Assembly: GCA_902728285.1 (NCBI GenBank)
Contig: CACVBU010000498.1
Span: forward strand, 620,001 to 684,000
DNA: 64,000 bases
Direction: 5' to 3'
Origin: Clytia hemisphaerica
Lineage: Eukaryota > Cnidaria > Hydrozoa > Leptothecata > Clytiidae
The position numbers were made by a program, and so were the translations under genes. Within the stretch, counting starts at the first letter, position 1. Every line of letters begins with the position of its first letter. The notes under the pieces were generated by a model, which saw nothing but the letters and a program-made list of their open reading frames with translations, was not told the DNA's origin and searched no databases. Positions 29,401 through 38,310 of the stretch are shown piece after piece.

Positions 29401-32400
29401 TTGCAGACTTAGCTATTTTACAAATCTTGGAAAAGAACTCCCATAGGAATTCCGATACCTAACCCGATTGGTTAATTTCGGAACGGCTTCAGGAAAGTAG
29501 ATAATTTTAAGTTTCTGAGGAAAATGTGTGTAATTTATCGACGTTGATGGCTTGTTGATTCTTTAAAGAAAAAAGATAACAGGTATAGCTTTTTCTAATC
29601 CTGGAATATCGAGGTTCCAGCTACACTGTCTTTTAAACATTCCAACAACTTCCATCGAAATAATCTACCACGCGGTTGAAAAAGTTAATCTGTCAATCAA
29701 CTTCTCAAGCGCAGAGTACGCAAAGCAATTCTAGCTTTACGACAGTGCCGCGGATCATCAGTGGATATTATTCGATTATCATTATCCCTTTATTTTCATT
29801 CATAGAACTTTTGCAAAAAAAAGAAAAAATAGAAAAGTCATATTTTTTACTGCTCTATTCGCACACTGAATTTGAAAGATCTTCTATGTGGTGTTTTTTT
29901 GCAAACTTCAAAAAACTAATTTTTGTCCCGCCTTTGCGGGACTTGGGCTTAAGCGCTTGTGTGCAGCATAGGGTAAAAAGTCCAAATATGTGTTTCGCAT
30001 AATTTTTGTATGAAGAGTTAGGGCTTTACTGTGTGGAGTAATTAGTTATTCAAAAGACCATCCCGTTCGCCAAAACAACTATTTCATAACAGTGCTCGAA
30101 TGAAATTAGTCTACAATATATATGTAAGCCCCCCTTTTTAAACTATCCCTCCTTTTTCATGAAAATTTCTGGTGTCATCCCCCCTTTAAGGGGGGGGGGG
30201 CAAACTATGACAAGGGGTAAGTCTAGCCTAGCCTAGCCAAATTGTCAGCTGTCAGGGGACATAAAAAGGGGTGCATGTCACTAGTCCGACACTTTCTAGT
30301 CCGACAGTAAAATAGTCCGAATCTATAAAATAAATTTACAATTTAGAAGTCCTTTTTTCCCAGGGTCAACATCCAGATACCAGACCCATAGCCGGGTGGT
30401 GGTGTCTTTTTTTCCTTTAAAAGTCTGAAAAGTCAAGTTGGTATTGATGGGGGTGGGTCCCCCTTTTTTTAGAAAAAAGAGTTATCCTCAGTTGGTATTG
30501 ATACCAAAATAGGGGGTGGGTACCCCTTTTTTTAAATAATATGATTCAGAAAGTTGGTATCCATATCAAAATGACAGCAAAACTTTCCTAATTTTTGCCC
30601 TTATAGCTAGAAAATACCCTGGGGTACATATCAGTCTAAACAGGTTTCAATTGGATTTGTTTTAGCTTTTGAGTATAATGACTGTAAATGAGTAATAAGT
30701 TTAAATGACTTTGAAGTTTGTTTATTTTGGACTTTTTCGATATTTTCAAGTTTTATTTTTGATCAAGCCTGAAGCAAAATCATTTTTTCTGTGATAGCAT
30801 TTGGTAATGAGTGAATCTATTCTGTTCTAAAATTATGTACTAATAATTAGCTTCTCCTAGTTTTTGCACATCAATTATATTCAGATAATATTGATTCAGA
30901 TTTATTTTGCTAGCTTCATTGGGTTTGTTTTTATTATATTGTCAGTTTTCAGTCATTTTCTATTTTAGCATATGACATTTTTAATTTCGCCTTAGCGAAA
31001 GTATTACAATAGGCATGGTGCGGTGATATCGGAAGAAAATTTTGAAAACGAAAGTACTTGATACGGTGGACGAACTCACAAAAATCAATTTACAAATTAC
31101 ACGCTCGTATAACCACGGAAGGTTTTCTTTGGATTACGTCATTATATCTTTGTGTCTTTAGCTTCACAGTTTTGATTTTTCTTTATTTTCTTATAAGCAT
31201 ATACTTTATAAGAATCAAATCAATAACTCTTGTAAAGCGGTGAAATACCTTTCGGTAATCAGTTCTTACAAAGTAAACAAGGGATGGGGCACAATATGAG
31301 CATATTTATTTTTCTTATAAGCATTTACTTTATAAGAATCAAATCAATAACTCTTGATAGACGGTGATATACCTTTCGGTAATTAGTTCTTACAAAGTAA
31401 ACAAGGGACGGCGCACAATATGAGCATATTTATTTTTCTTAAAAGCATTTACTTTATAAGAATCAAATCAATAACTCTTGATAGATGGTGATTACCTTCC
31501 GGTAATTAGTTCTTACAGAGTAAACAAGGGACGGCACACAATATGAGCATATTTATTTTTCTTATAAGCATATACTTTATAAGAATCAAATCAATAACTC
31601 TTGATAGACGGTGATATACCTTTCGGTAATTAGTTCTTACAAAGTAAACAAGGGATGGCGCAAAATAAGAGCATATTTACTTTTCTTATAAGCATTTACT
31701 TTATAAGAATCAAATCAATAGCTCTTGATAGACGGTGATATACCTTTCGGTAATTAGTTCTTACAAAGTAAACAAGGGACGGCGCACAATATGAGCATAT
31801 TTATTTTTCTTATAAGCATTTACTTTATAAGAATCAAATCAATAGCTCTTGATAGACGGTGATATACCTTTCGGTAATTAGTTCTTACAAAGTAAACAAG
31901 GGACGGCGCACAATATGAGCATATTTATTTTTGTTATAAGCATTTACTTTATAAGAATCAAATCAATAACTCTTGATAGACGGTGATATACCTTTCGGTA
32001 ATTAGTTCTTACAAGGTAAACAAGGATTGGGGTACAAATATGAGCATATTTATTTTTGTTATAAGCATTTACTTTATAAGAATCAAATCAATAACTCTTG
32101 ATAGACGGTGATATACCTTCCGGTAATTAGTTCTTACAAAAAAAACAAGGGACGGCGCACAATATGAGCATATTTATTTTTCTTATAAGCATTTACTTTA
32201 TAAGAATCAAATCAATAACTCTTGATAGATGGTGATATACCTTTCGGTACTTAGTTCTTACAAAGTAAACAAGGGATGGCGTGCAATAAGAGCATATCAA
32301 TTTTTTATAAGCATATACTTTATGAGAATTTTTAAAAATTAAACAGCAATTGTTCTTTAATTGGTCTTATTTTTTTAGCGATTTTAAGCCTCGTTGTTCT

Positions 32401-34121
32401 TGTTGTAAAATTGTTTCATCAAGGCTCGATGTAAAGTAGATTTCAGATTAGCTTCATCTACTTCTTGTTTTTCCCATGTAGTTCAAACTCTAGGCGAAAT
32501 TTTCGACTTCAAGTCGTCTTGTTTGTGTTGTGTTGAAGAAAGAGTATTTCAAAAATGAGTTTTTTTGAAGTTTCTCTTAGTACCCTGTTTGTGTGGGAGG
32601 GGGTGGGTTCTCTTTAAACAGCTTTAAAATCAAATTTGTCAGATTGGTATTGGTACTAAATTAGGGGGTGGGTCCCATGATATTTTGTCAAATTCAAAAA
32701 GTCATGTTGGTATCGATACAAATTAAGGGGGTGGGTCCCCCTTTTTTCTGAAAATTATGATTTTCAAGTTGGTATCGATACCAAAATAAGGGGGTGGGTC
32801 CCCCCTTTTTCTGAAAATCATGATTTTCAAGTTGGTATCGATACCAATTTTGGGGTGGTGGTGTTAACTTAGCTCAAAAGGTCAAAAGTCAGGTTTTCGG
32901 GCTATGGGTTGGTATTATAAATGTTGACCCCCCCTGTTTTTCCGACGTCACTTTTGTCCGAAAACGAAAGATTTTAGAGTGTCAAATGTTGAAAAACAGT
33001 TTTTCACTGGTGAGGCGGCTATCTAAAATATGTTCCGTTTGCGTCGCCCGACCGACTCACCTTCAAAACATAAATCCCGAGTCGGACAAGTCAGAAAAAT
33101 GTCGCAAAAACTTTTTGATAGCTAAGCACTTCTTTGAATCATCATTCGCTACGAGTTTTTATTTACTTAACCCACATTGAGTCCCGTTTGAGTTTTTCAT
33201 GTACCCTTATTGAAATTTTCAAGTCGAAATTCGGCGACGCGGTAGGGCCAATAACCCCGAGAGCCGAAAATAAGGTCCGCTTTTAAGGTTCACACATGCG
33301 CGCGCACATTTAATTTGGCAAATCAAAGATGGCGGCAAGAGATTTCGTTGATTGCCGACTTGATTCTTCGTGATTTCCTAAATTTAAAAAACCTGACAAA
33401 ATTTACTACCGACCGACCGACAGACTGGGTTTGAAGATGTTTTATGACGCGAACAGAACATATTTTAGATTGTCGCCTGAGATAATATTAATAAAAGTTA
33501 ATTTTGGCGACATTTTGACATAATTAAAAATAAAAAGGACCAATCAAATTTGCATAAGGATTAATTCATAGCAAAAGTACACTGTAATGCACCTCCTTCA
33601 AGGGTCACTTTGTGCATGTTCAGAATTATGCTACGAGGGTTCGTTGTAAATCACAAATTTTACGGCGATTTATTTTTCTTACTCATTGTCCCGCGGACAA
33701 AATTGTTGTCGGAATACTGACGAATTCGTCCAATCCAACGTCGGGCACTTTTACTGTCGGACTAGAAAGTGTCGGACTACTGACGACCTCCCATAAAAAG
33801 AATGTGAGAGCTTATTTGTCACACGGTATTTACCAAGCTGTCTGGTTGGGGTTCTTAGGACATGTACAATGTGCTGTATCCTAGAATCACATACTTCCTT
33901 TAGAAAACTAGAAATTCTAAAATCAGTACCTGGGGTATTTTGAGCAATATCCCTGCAATCTGTATCATCTCACAAGCGAAGGATCTCAAATCATTTTCTG
34001 TGTCTCGATCCAGCCCATCTTTCATAGAAGGCGTTTCATCTAACCGTTCAGAAGGAAGTATACAGTTTTCAAGAGAGATGAGAATTCTATCATAATCATA
34101 TTCTTTTTTCTTGGGTTCCAT
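5439..34121 (-). CDS. CCNL: Cyclin-L (RNA-processing, CDK11-type cyclin with RS tail), 11 coding exons
   Basis: Cyclin L pairs with CDK11-type kinases in nuclear speckles and acts in pre-mRNA splicing (family knowledge). Coding exons on the minus strand, all with GT-AG junctions and matching phases: 34121-33930, 23609-23535, 23357-23248, 10063-9979, 9093-9055, 8756-8692, 8424-8325, 7588-7484, 7068-6858, 6242-6167, 5883-5439. They total 1503 nt, or 500 aa plus stop; recalled human CCNL1 is about 526 aa. Diagnostic stretches are [15 protein letters not shown] and KIPQ (exon 1), [18 protein letters not shown] (exon 2), [14 protein letters not shown] (exon 3), [19 protein letters not shown] (exons 4-5) and [19 protein letters not shown] (exon 7). 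Cyclin boxes cover about residues 50-155 and 160-255. A charged coiled stretch follows (258-300), then an RS/RE-rich tail (354-500) with [18 protein letters not shown] repeats, expected for speckle targeting. The start is Met at 34121, with A at -3 and G at +4. The CCNL1 versus CCNL2 distinction does not apply to a single invertebrate gene. Confidence 0.95.
6287..6594. mobile_element. Small inverted-repeat element in cyclin-L intron 9
   Basis: The ends gtacacgtttttt and aaaaaacgtgtatac are inverted copies about 308 bp apart. The interior repeats 'taagaaacat' and holds the gaggctcag / gagcctg inverted pair. It lies wholly inside the 615-bp intron between exons 9 and 10. Confidence 0.6.
9007..9036. 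repeat. (CAA)n/(ACA)n microsatellite
   Basis: About eight CAA units followed by CAGCAG lie next to the donor of cyclin-L exon 5, on the intron side. Confidence 0.8.
12376..12691. mobile_element. MITE-like element with AACCCTATT ends
   Basis: The left end accctatttggcctaggggg and the right end read backwards (aaccctattcaacctaggc) are inverted copies about 316 bp apart. The interior is non-coding. Confidence 0.6.
15001..16007. mobile_element. 1-kb foldback element: near-perfect palindrome
   Basis: Left arm 15001-15485 and right arm 15513-16007 are close reverse complements along almost 490 bp, with a 27-nt spacer. Paired landmarks include atttcaaactc, tctcatgatctagcctaag, gacgcatctgtt, tgctgacgtcagca, gatctactcttcaagctcta and ggtcccaagggaccatat. 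The ends are TTAGTCCGGCGGCG and CGCCGCCGGACTAA, which would give TA on both sides if the TIR begins at GTCCGG. There is no transposase. If transcribed as part of the cyclin-L intron it would form a long double-stranded hairpin. Confidence 0.92.
17149..18260. repeat. Dispersed 1-kb repeat, copy A
   Basis: This is the same sequence as copy B (20210-21945). Shared strings include caattctttctttcat, aaagataaa(g/a)tctaatgaagca, aaaactttttctttt, gcatcactatgcaaaa, gggccaatcctg(a/g)gaaaagc and a tail of ggacgg/aacgaac-type tetranucleotides. Copy A is split by an insertion at 17368-17875. The 88-codon open frame at its left end looks like translated repeat, not a gene. Confidence 0.8.
17368..17875. mobile_element. 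508-bp non-autonomous DNA transposon in repeat copy A (3-bp GCA duplication)
   Basis: The ends are GGGTTGCCACA and TGTGGCAACCCT. The flanks read ...aatgaagca / gcaacttcc..., while copy B has the uninterrupted aatgaagcaacttcc at 20661-20676. The insertion and its GCA duplication (17365-17367, 17876-17878) are therefore read directly from the paralogous empty site. A 3-bp target and a GGG start fit PIF/Harbinger best; a CAGGG...CCCTG reading without duplication cannot be excluded. Confidence 0.8.
20210..21945. repeat. Dispersed 1-kb repeat, copy B
   Basis: This is a direct-orientation copy of 17149-18260. It starts near aacatgctgaatg and ends in the ggacggacgg/aacgaac tail near 21940. It lacks the 508-bp insertion of copy A but is itself split by the foldback element 21035-21712. 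Confidence 0.75.
21035..21712. mobile_element. 0.68-kb foldback element with TA duplication
   Basis: The arms 21035-21332 and 21409-21712 are inverted copies, with ends AAGTCTGTCTCAAAATAATT and its complement, and a spacer of about 76 nt. TA lies on both sides (21033-21034, 21713-21714). Copy A shows the unfilled site aactaaagaaggaatttcac at about 17979, supporting a TA target as in Tc1/mariner-type elements. The 133-codon minus-strand open frame here lies inside an arm and is not a gene. Confidence 0.85.
23248..23609 (-). CDS. CCNL: Cyclin-L coding exons 2 and 3 (residues 65-126, core of cyclin box 1)
   Basis: Exon 2 is 23609-23535 (75 nt) and exon 3 is 23357-23248 (110 nt), separated by a 177-bp intron. 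They are isolated by introns of 10.3 kb on the 5' side and 13.2 kb on the 3' side. Exon 3 ends in phase 2 (caa aa|gtaagt) and joins the phase-matched exon 4 start (a|tct) at 10063, giving QKSHTPMDF across the junction. The match to cyclin L runs through both exons with no break. Confidence 0.94.
27060..29170. repeat. 50-bp minisatellite (interrupted by an element)
   Basis: The unit contains actcgctttcttcgtaactt, tcaag(a/g)gtgtttctaag and a tta/acttttatc block. Exact 50-bp spacing is seen at 28621, 28671, 28721 and 28771. About a dozen units lie at 28565-29170 and three diverged ones at 27060-27209, split by the insertion 27210-28563. A higher-order 'ccacatttatcaacttgctt' variant recurs among the units. 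Confidence 0.9.
27210..28563. mobile_element. 1.35-kb hAT-like element inserted in the minisatellite
   Basis: The ends CAGGGGGG...tcaagcagttaatcca and tggattaactgcttgaa...CCCCCCTG are inverted. Direct CTTTTAT copies (27203-27209, 28564-28570) flank it, and the minisatellite unit normally has this string once, so it is a real target duplication of 7 bp. Inside, a roughly 100-bp unit (gttttgaagagaaggg...gttag(c/t)ggagaatt) is duplicated at about 27765-27960. No transposase is present. Confidence 0.82.
31190..32330. repeat. 124-bp satellite array, about nine copies
   Basis: The landmark tataagaatc recurs at 31207, 31331, 31455, 31578, 31702, 31826, 31950, 32075 and 32199, with a worn copy at 32321. 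Spacings are 122-125 bp. Each unit also has acctttcggtaattagttct, acaaagtaaacaaggga and atgagcatatttattttt. Edge copies are the most diverged, which is usual for unequal-crossover arrays. Confidence 0.95.
33011..33480. mobile_element. MITE nested inside the 3.5-kb element
   Basis: The ends aggcggctatctaaaatatg and the right end read backwards (aggcgacaatctaaaatatg) are inverted. They continue with gttc(c/t)gtt(t/c)gcgtc and cgaccgac blocks for about 50 bp. The size is about 470 bp. It encodes nothing. Confidence 0.7.
33930..34121 (-). CDS. CCNL: Cyclin-L coding exon 1 (start exon, residues 1-64)
   Basis: The exon runs from [12 protein letters not shown] to GILLKIPQ and ends at a clean donor (cag|gtactg). 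The reading frame is open further upstream to an ATG at 34271. That extension has no cyclin-L character, and the 34121 ATG has the better context. A short out-of-frame ATG lies a few bases before it and opens a 10-codon overlapping uORF, which could damp translation (inference). Confidence 0.93.
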
Positions 34122-34700
34122 GTTGCATAAAAGTAAGAAACCAACCAAAATTTTCTTCAAAAAAACTTGAAAGAGTCGAAGAGTTTTCCTTGGATTTTGG
34201 TCCGCCAACTTGTAGAAATTCGAAGGAAAATCCAAGAGCATTAATATTCGTTCGGGAAACGATTCTCCCACAATGCACTGTCTGGTCCGGAATTTGTTTT
34301 TTAAGCCGGGTGTGATATAAAACGGAATTTTGTTCTAAAGGCGGAAGGCGGGAAAAAACCAAACCACCATGTTTTTTCAGGTTTGGCATGTGTGTAAACG
34401 GTAAAGTCTCTTTTGTATAATTTTTCTCATTTTATCAGAAACAAACTTCTGCTTGTCACATAATTGAAGTCAACTAAAAGTAAACATTCATGCACATTCA
34501 AATGACAACTTTCAATTCGGGTGGAAGACCATGCGTCCAGCCAGGCTGCCAAGGAAGGACTTTTACTGGCGGGGGACGTGCCCCTACACTCGTAGGTTCT
34601 CTTTTTTGGGCTCTTAAGATATCTGACAGGGTCCACTTTTTGTTAAATACAATTTTCAGAGTGGTGGAAATTACCGTCAGTAGGAGTAGTGTTGTGGTTG
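34122..34700. promoter_or_regulatory. Cyclin-L 5' flank, presumed promoter region
   Basis: This is the sequence immediately upstream of the minus-strand start at 34121. It is less AT-rich than its surroundings and no repeat is evident up to about 34,480. Position alone suggests the promoter; I see no TATA box or other motif I can defend. Confidence 0.35.
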
Positions 34701-35840
34701 TTTGTCTCCAGATGATCTCAATCGAACGGAATCAACGAACAACCCTCGACATGGCCCGAGAATTCTCGGGCCTCTTCAGGCCATGTTCGGGCCGAGAGAC
34801 CCTATCAATTCTTTTGGCCCGAACATGACCCGAGTCATTCGGGCCATGTTCATCAAGCCATGTTAAATGTTAAATTGAATCAGCATGTCCAGTCAAACAA
34901 AATAGTACAAAATAAGATTTGTCTGTTTGTTTTGTTTATATCGCTCAAAAAAACTTTACGAGCTTCCCGTGCGTGTCCACGTTTAAAACCAGGACCAGTT
35001 TACTAGCAAATATTTTCACCCTAAGTATATTTATAACTATGTTTTCATACCAAAAATAAGACATTTTATATTTATATGAATTTACAACATTCATATATTT
35101 AATATAATTAAAGAGAAACCAAGTTTTTCTCAAAGAAAATGTTTAAAAAATTCAGTCCTGAAATTACACGCCTGTTTAAATCATGTTTTCAAAAATTGGC
35201 CCGAGTGTGGCCCGCGACGCCGCGTGTGGCCCGAACACGGCCCAAATTCTCGGGCCTGCTCGGGCCATACTCAGGCTTTACGCGAATTCCAATAAAAGTT
35301 TTGGCCCGAGAATTCTCGGGCCATGTCGAGGGTCGTATCAACCATTCGAACCAGTCCAACCAAATCGAACGCAATCGACCGATTGAAATTCGATTGTCGA
35401 ACGCAATCAAATCTCAATCGAACGTCAAAATTCTGGGTAATATTCGATTGGTTCGATTGTTGTTCGACTGGTTCGATTGTTGTTCGACTGGTTCGATCGT
35501 CAATTCCGTTCGATTGAGATCGTCTGGCTTTATTCTTGCAGCTTCCCAACATCCAAGCTCTCAAACATAACAAGCCAAATGAAATTACTTTTGATTTCCC
35601 GTAGAAATTATGCGATGAACAATCCGGGGGTCAATGATGAATCGACGATCGAATGCAATCAAACGCAATTCGAACATCAAACGAACGCAATCGAATATCA
35701 ATCGAATCTGAAAATTGCGGTAATATTAGATTGAGATTCGATTGCATTCGACAATCGAATTTCAATTGGTCGATTGCGTTCGATTTGGTTCGACTGGTTC
35801 AATCGTCGATTCCGTTCGATTGAGATCGTCTTGTTGTCTC
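34701..35840. repeat. TCGAA-rich outer inverted-repeat element
   Basis: The left gatctcaatcgaacggaatc (34711) and right gattccgttcgattgagatc (about 35805) are perfect inverted copies, and a third copy sits near 35500. The sequence at 35340-35520 and 35640-35800 is built from rearranged aatcgaacg / cgattgaaattcgattg strings in both orientations. Reading frames across it are translated repeat. Confidence 0.65.
34742..35333. mobile_element. Inverted-repeat element built on GGCCCGAGAATTCTCGGGCC
   Basis: The left end accctcgacat followed by the perfect 20-bp palindrome ggcccgagaattctcgggcc is matched by an exact inverted copy at the right end. Several partial ctcgggcc / ggcccgag copies lie at 34770-34850 and 35200-35270. 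The element is GC-rich against a very AT-rich surround and sits inside the TCGAA-rich repeat. Confidence 0.75.
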
Positions 35841-36723
35841 TAATATAATATATCCGGGGGGGTATCCCTCTTCTAATTTAAATTTCAACATCCTTCTTTA
35901 GAGATAGGAATAATAGGAAGGTAGAGATTACTGATAGACAAACAGTATAGACTTAAACTCGTATATCAAGATTATGGGATTTCGAGAACAGGCCGATTTT
36001 ACTTTCGTTTTGAGTAGTGGTTTCATTTTCGACTTCAAGCCAACATACATCTTACAGGCTTCGGCATAAGAAAAAAGAAGGCGTGTGATCATCGCACGCC
36101 TACATAGTAATTTTTAGTAATTTAGGCGTGCGAATCATGGCACGCCTCATTTTCTTTAGACGTGCGATCGCGTGCAATGATGAGGCACAAACTGTTGAAC
36201 AATTCCTAAGAATGATCTTTCGTTTTTCTACATAAAAACTAGACAACAGGAAAAAAGAAAGTGTATATTCAATCTTCATATTTGAAAAACAAACAGAAAC
36301 CAAAAGAGCACTGAATAATCAAGAAGGAGAATACTTTACTTTAGGAAAACAAATGAGAAGAAGAATCATGCAGCAAAAGTAACTTTTAAGAAGAGCTAGT
36401 TTATTGTCATAAACCAACGACCTCATAAACATAGCATGCGAGAGGGAAGGAAAAAAATTTGAGAGAGGAAAAATCGTACAGCAAAAGTGATTTTTTAAGA
36501 AGGTTTTAGAGAGACGAAAAATCGTGCAGCAAAAGTTATTTTTGAGAAAGGCTTGAGAGAAAGAGGAGAGAGAGGATGTGTATCCATTAGAGTAACTTTT
36601 TTATAAGAAATTTTGTATACATATATCAGTTTGAAAGAGTAAAGGAAAGTTTATCTTTCATCTATTTGGTTCTTATGATTAAAGTAGAAAATGATATTTG
36701 ATCTTCTTTCAACAAGAAAATAG

Positions 36724-38247
36724 TCCTCAGCAAATGGTCCTCATAGTATTCCTATAAAAATCCTTAAACTTTTAAGACTTGATATTTCTGTGCCAATATC
36801 GGCGCTGATAAACTACTCCTTTCTCAGTGGTATTTTTCCCTCTACTCTCAAAATATCCAAAGTTGTGCCTGTCTTCAAACACAAAGGTTCTCCCCTTGAA
36901 GTCTCTAATTATAGGCCAATTTCACTCTTATCTAACATTGAAAAAATTTTTGAGAAAGTGATGTACTCACGTCTTTCTGATTTTCTTGAAAACCATAATC
37001 AAATCTACTCTCGACAATTTGGTTTTCGTAAGGCTCACTCTACTGAGCATACACTCATTAATATTGTCGAACGTATCCGAAACTATCTTGACAATGGTGG
37101 GTTTGCCTGTGGTGTATTTGTCGATCTACAAAAGGCTTTCGACACAGTCGATCACGAAATCTTACTTGAAAAACTTGATCACTACGGAGTCAGAGGCATT
37201 GTTAATGACTGGTTCCGATCTTACCTCACTAACCGCTCCCAGTATGTTTCTCTTTCAGGCTCAAATTCCCTTTTAAAATCTATTAATCATGGAGTTCCTC
37301 AGGGTTCAGTCTTGGGTCCTCTGCTGTTCTTGTTGTATATAAACGATCTTCACCGCTGTATAAGAACCTCTGAAACATATCATTTTGCTGATGATACTCA
37401 TTTACTAAATTTTTCAAAAACTGTATGGAGTCTTTGTGGGAGGGTTAATGCTGATCTCAGAGTTTTAGTCAGCTGGCTTAATGCCAACAAAATTTCTTTG
37501 AATGCTAGCAAAACTGAGTTTGTTATTTTTCGTTCCCCTTGGAGACAGATGGACTGTATTCCAAGAATTAAGCTTTGCGGGAAAATTCTATCACCAAGTA
37601 AGAGTGTGAAGTATTTGGGTGTTCACCTTGACAATCATCTAAACTGGAAGGTTCATACTTCTTTCGTTGCTGCTACATTGAGAAGGGCAAATGGGGCAAT
37701 ATCCAAACTTCGTCACTATGTTCCAATTCATATCCTTCTAAACATTTATCATGCAATTTTTGCTTCTCATGTTCGCTATGCTAGTCAACTCTGGGGACTG
37801 TGTGACAATACTGTCACACATAGAATTCTTACTCTTCAAAACACTGCACTAAGACTCATGACCTTTAGTGAACCAAGAACTTCTGCCACTCCCCTGTTTG
37901 CTGAACTTAAATTACTCAAAATCTTTGATCAGGTGAAAGTAATGAATATCTTATTTATTCAAAAATACCTCCAGGGTAATCTTCCATCTGATGTCCTATC
38001 AACACTTAATTTTGATGAAATTGATCACAAAACTGGCACCAGGGGCAAAGCTATTAAACTACTAAAACTTTCAACGGTCAAAACCACAAATTTTGGACTT
38101 AACTCTTTCTCTCGTCTTTCGTCAAAACAATGGAATGAGTTACTAATAAATCATCCTGACACTGATTTTCACAACCTTGATACTGATGAACTAAAATCTT
38201 TAGCTACAAAATTCTATTTAGACAAATACAAAGCTGAAAACGAATAA
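36724..38247 (+). CDS. LINE ORF2 fragment: reverse transcriptase and C-terminal region
   Basis: This is a non-LTR reverse transcriptase, 5' truncated; the frame is open from 36724. There is no natural start codon: the first ATG-like codon is a GTG at 36790. It begins at RT block 1 (GPHSIPIKILK). NYRPISLLS, the FVDLQKAFDTVDHEILL aspartate block, the GVPQGSVLGPLLFLLYIND block and FADD catalytic residues follow. Past the thumb, the C-terminal part keeps HVRYASQLWG and an NELL-containing end. No RNase H or endonuclease domain is present. The frame is unbroken for about 507 codons, so the insertion is probably young. It is host-irrelevant coding sequence. Confidence 0.9.
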   Translation, partial: SSANGPHSIPIKILKLLRLDISVPISALINYSFLSGIFPSTLKISKVVPVFKHKGSPLEVSNYRPISLLSNIEKIFEKVMYSRLSDFLENHNQIYSRQFGFRKAHSTEHTLINIVERIRNYLDNGGFACGVFVDLQKAFDTVDHEILLEKLDHYGVRGIVNDWFRSYLTNRSQYVSLSGSNSLLKSINHGVPQGSVLGPLLFLLYINDLHRCIRTSETYHFADDTHLLNFSKTVWSLCGRVNADLRVLVSWLNANKISLNASKTEFVIFRSPWRQMDCIPRIKLCGKILSPSKSVKYLGVHLDNHLNWKVHTSFVAATLRRANGAISKLRHYVPIHILLNIYHAIFASHVRYASQLWGLCDNTVTHRILTLQNTALRLMTFSEPRTSATPLFAELKLLKIFDQVKVMNILFIQKYLQGNLPSDVLSTLNFDEIDHKTGTRGKAIKLLKLSTVKTTNFGLNSFSRLSSKQWNELLINHPDTDFHNLDTDELKSLATKFYLDKYKAENE

Positions 38248-38249
38248 TC

Positions 38250-38251
<2 letters not shown>

Positions 38252-38310
<59 letters not shown>
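38252..38310. repeat. (GT)n microsatellite
   Basis: An almost pure run of about 28 GT units lies directly after the LINE stop codon, within its 3' region. Confidence 0.97.

Larger units (their letters stand above)
26470..29627. mobile_element. Outer inverted-repeat shell around nested hAT-like elements
   Basis: The left gcagtgaggctggaacttcg and the right sequence read backwards (cagtgtagctggaacctcg) are inverted copies about 3.15 kb apart, enclosing the element at 26935-29287. The match is about 20-25 bp and I found no clear target duplication, so this layer is tentative. Confidence 0.45.
30284..33777. mobile_element. 3.5-kb inverted-repeat element carrying a 124-bp satellite
   Basis: The left end gtccgacactttctagtccg and the matching right end are perfect inverted repeats of about 30 bp, continuing to acagtaaaa. 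TA lies outside each (30282-30283, 33778-33779), followed by gtca-type inverted flank. Further in, ggtcaacat...cccatagcc (30363) pairs inverted with 32906-32926. Units of about 60 bp around ggtatcgatacc lie on both sides of a central satellite. No transposase is present. TIRs with tandem-repeat cores are known from pearl-type elements of bivalves; homology is not shown. Confidence 0.78.
23610..33929 (-). other. Cyclin-L intron 1 (10.3 kb, nested repeats)
   Basis: This is the intron between exon 1 (donor at 33929) and exon 2 (acceptor at 23610). It contains the nested element stack at 26470-29627 and the satellite-bearing element at 30284-33777. From 23,700 to 26,450 I see AT-rich sequence with no recognisable gene. 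Open frames of 60-110 codons here lack family features. Confidence 0.75.

Noticed and set aside
31190..32330. Possible CRISPR array (regular repeats)
   Set aside because: The whole 124-bp unit is repeated with no unique spacers; it is a eukaryotic satellite.
34096..34389. 97-codon minus-strand frame overlapping cyclin-L exon 1
   Set aside because: It is out of frame with cyclin-L and unconserved in character; only its last ATG may matter, as a short uORF.
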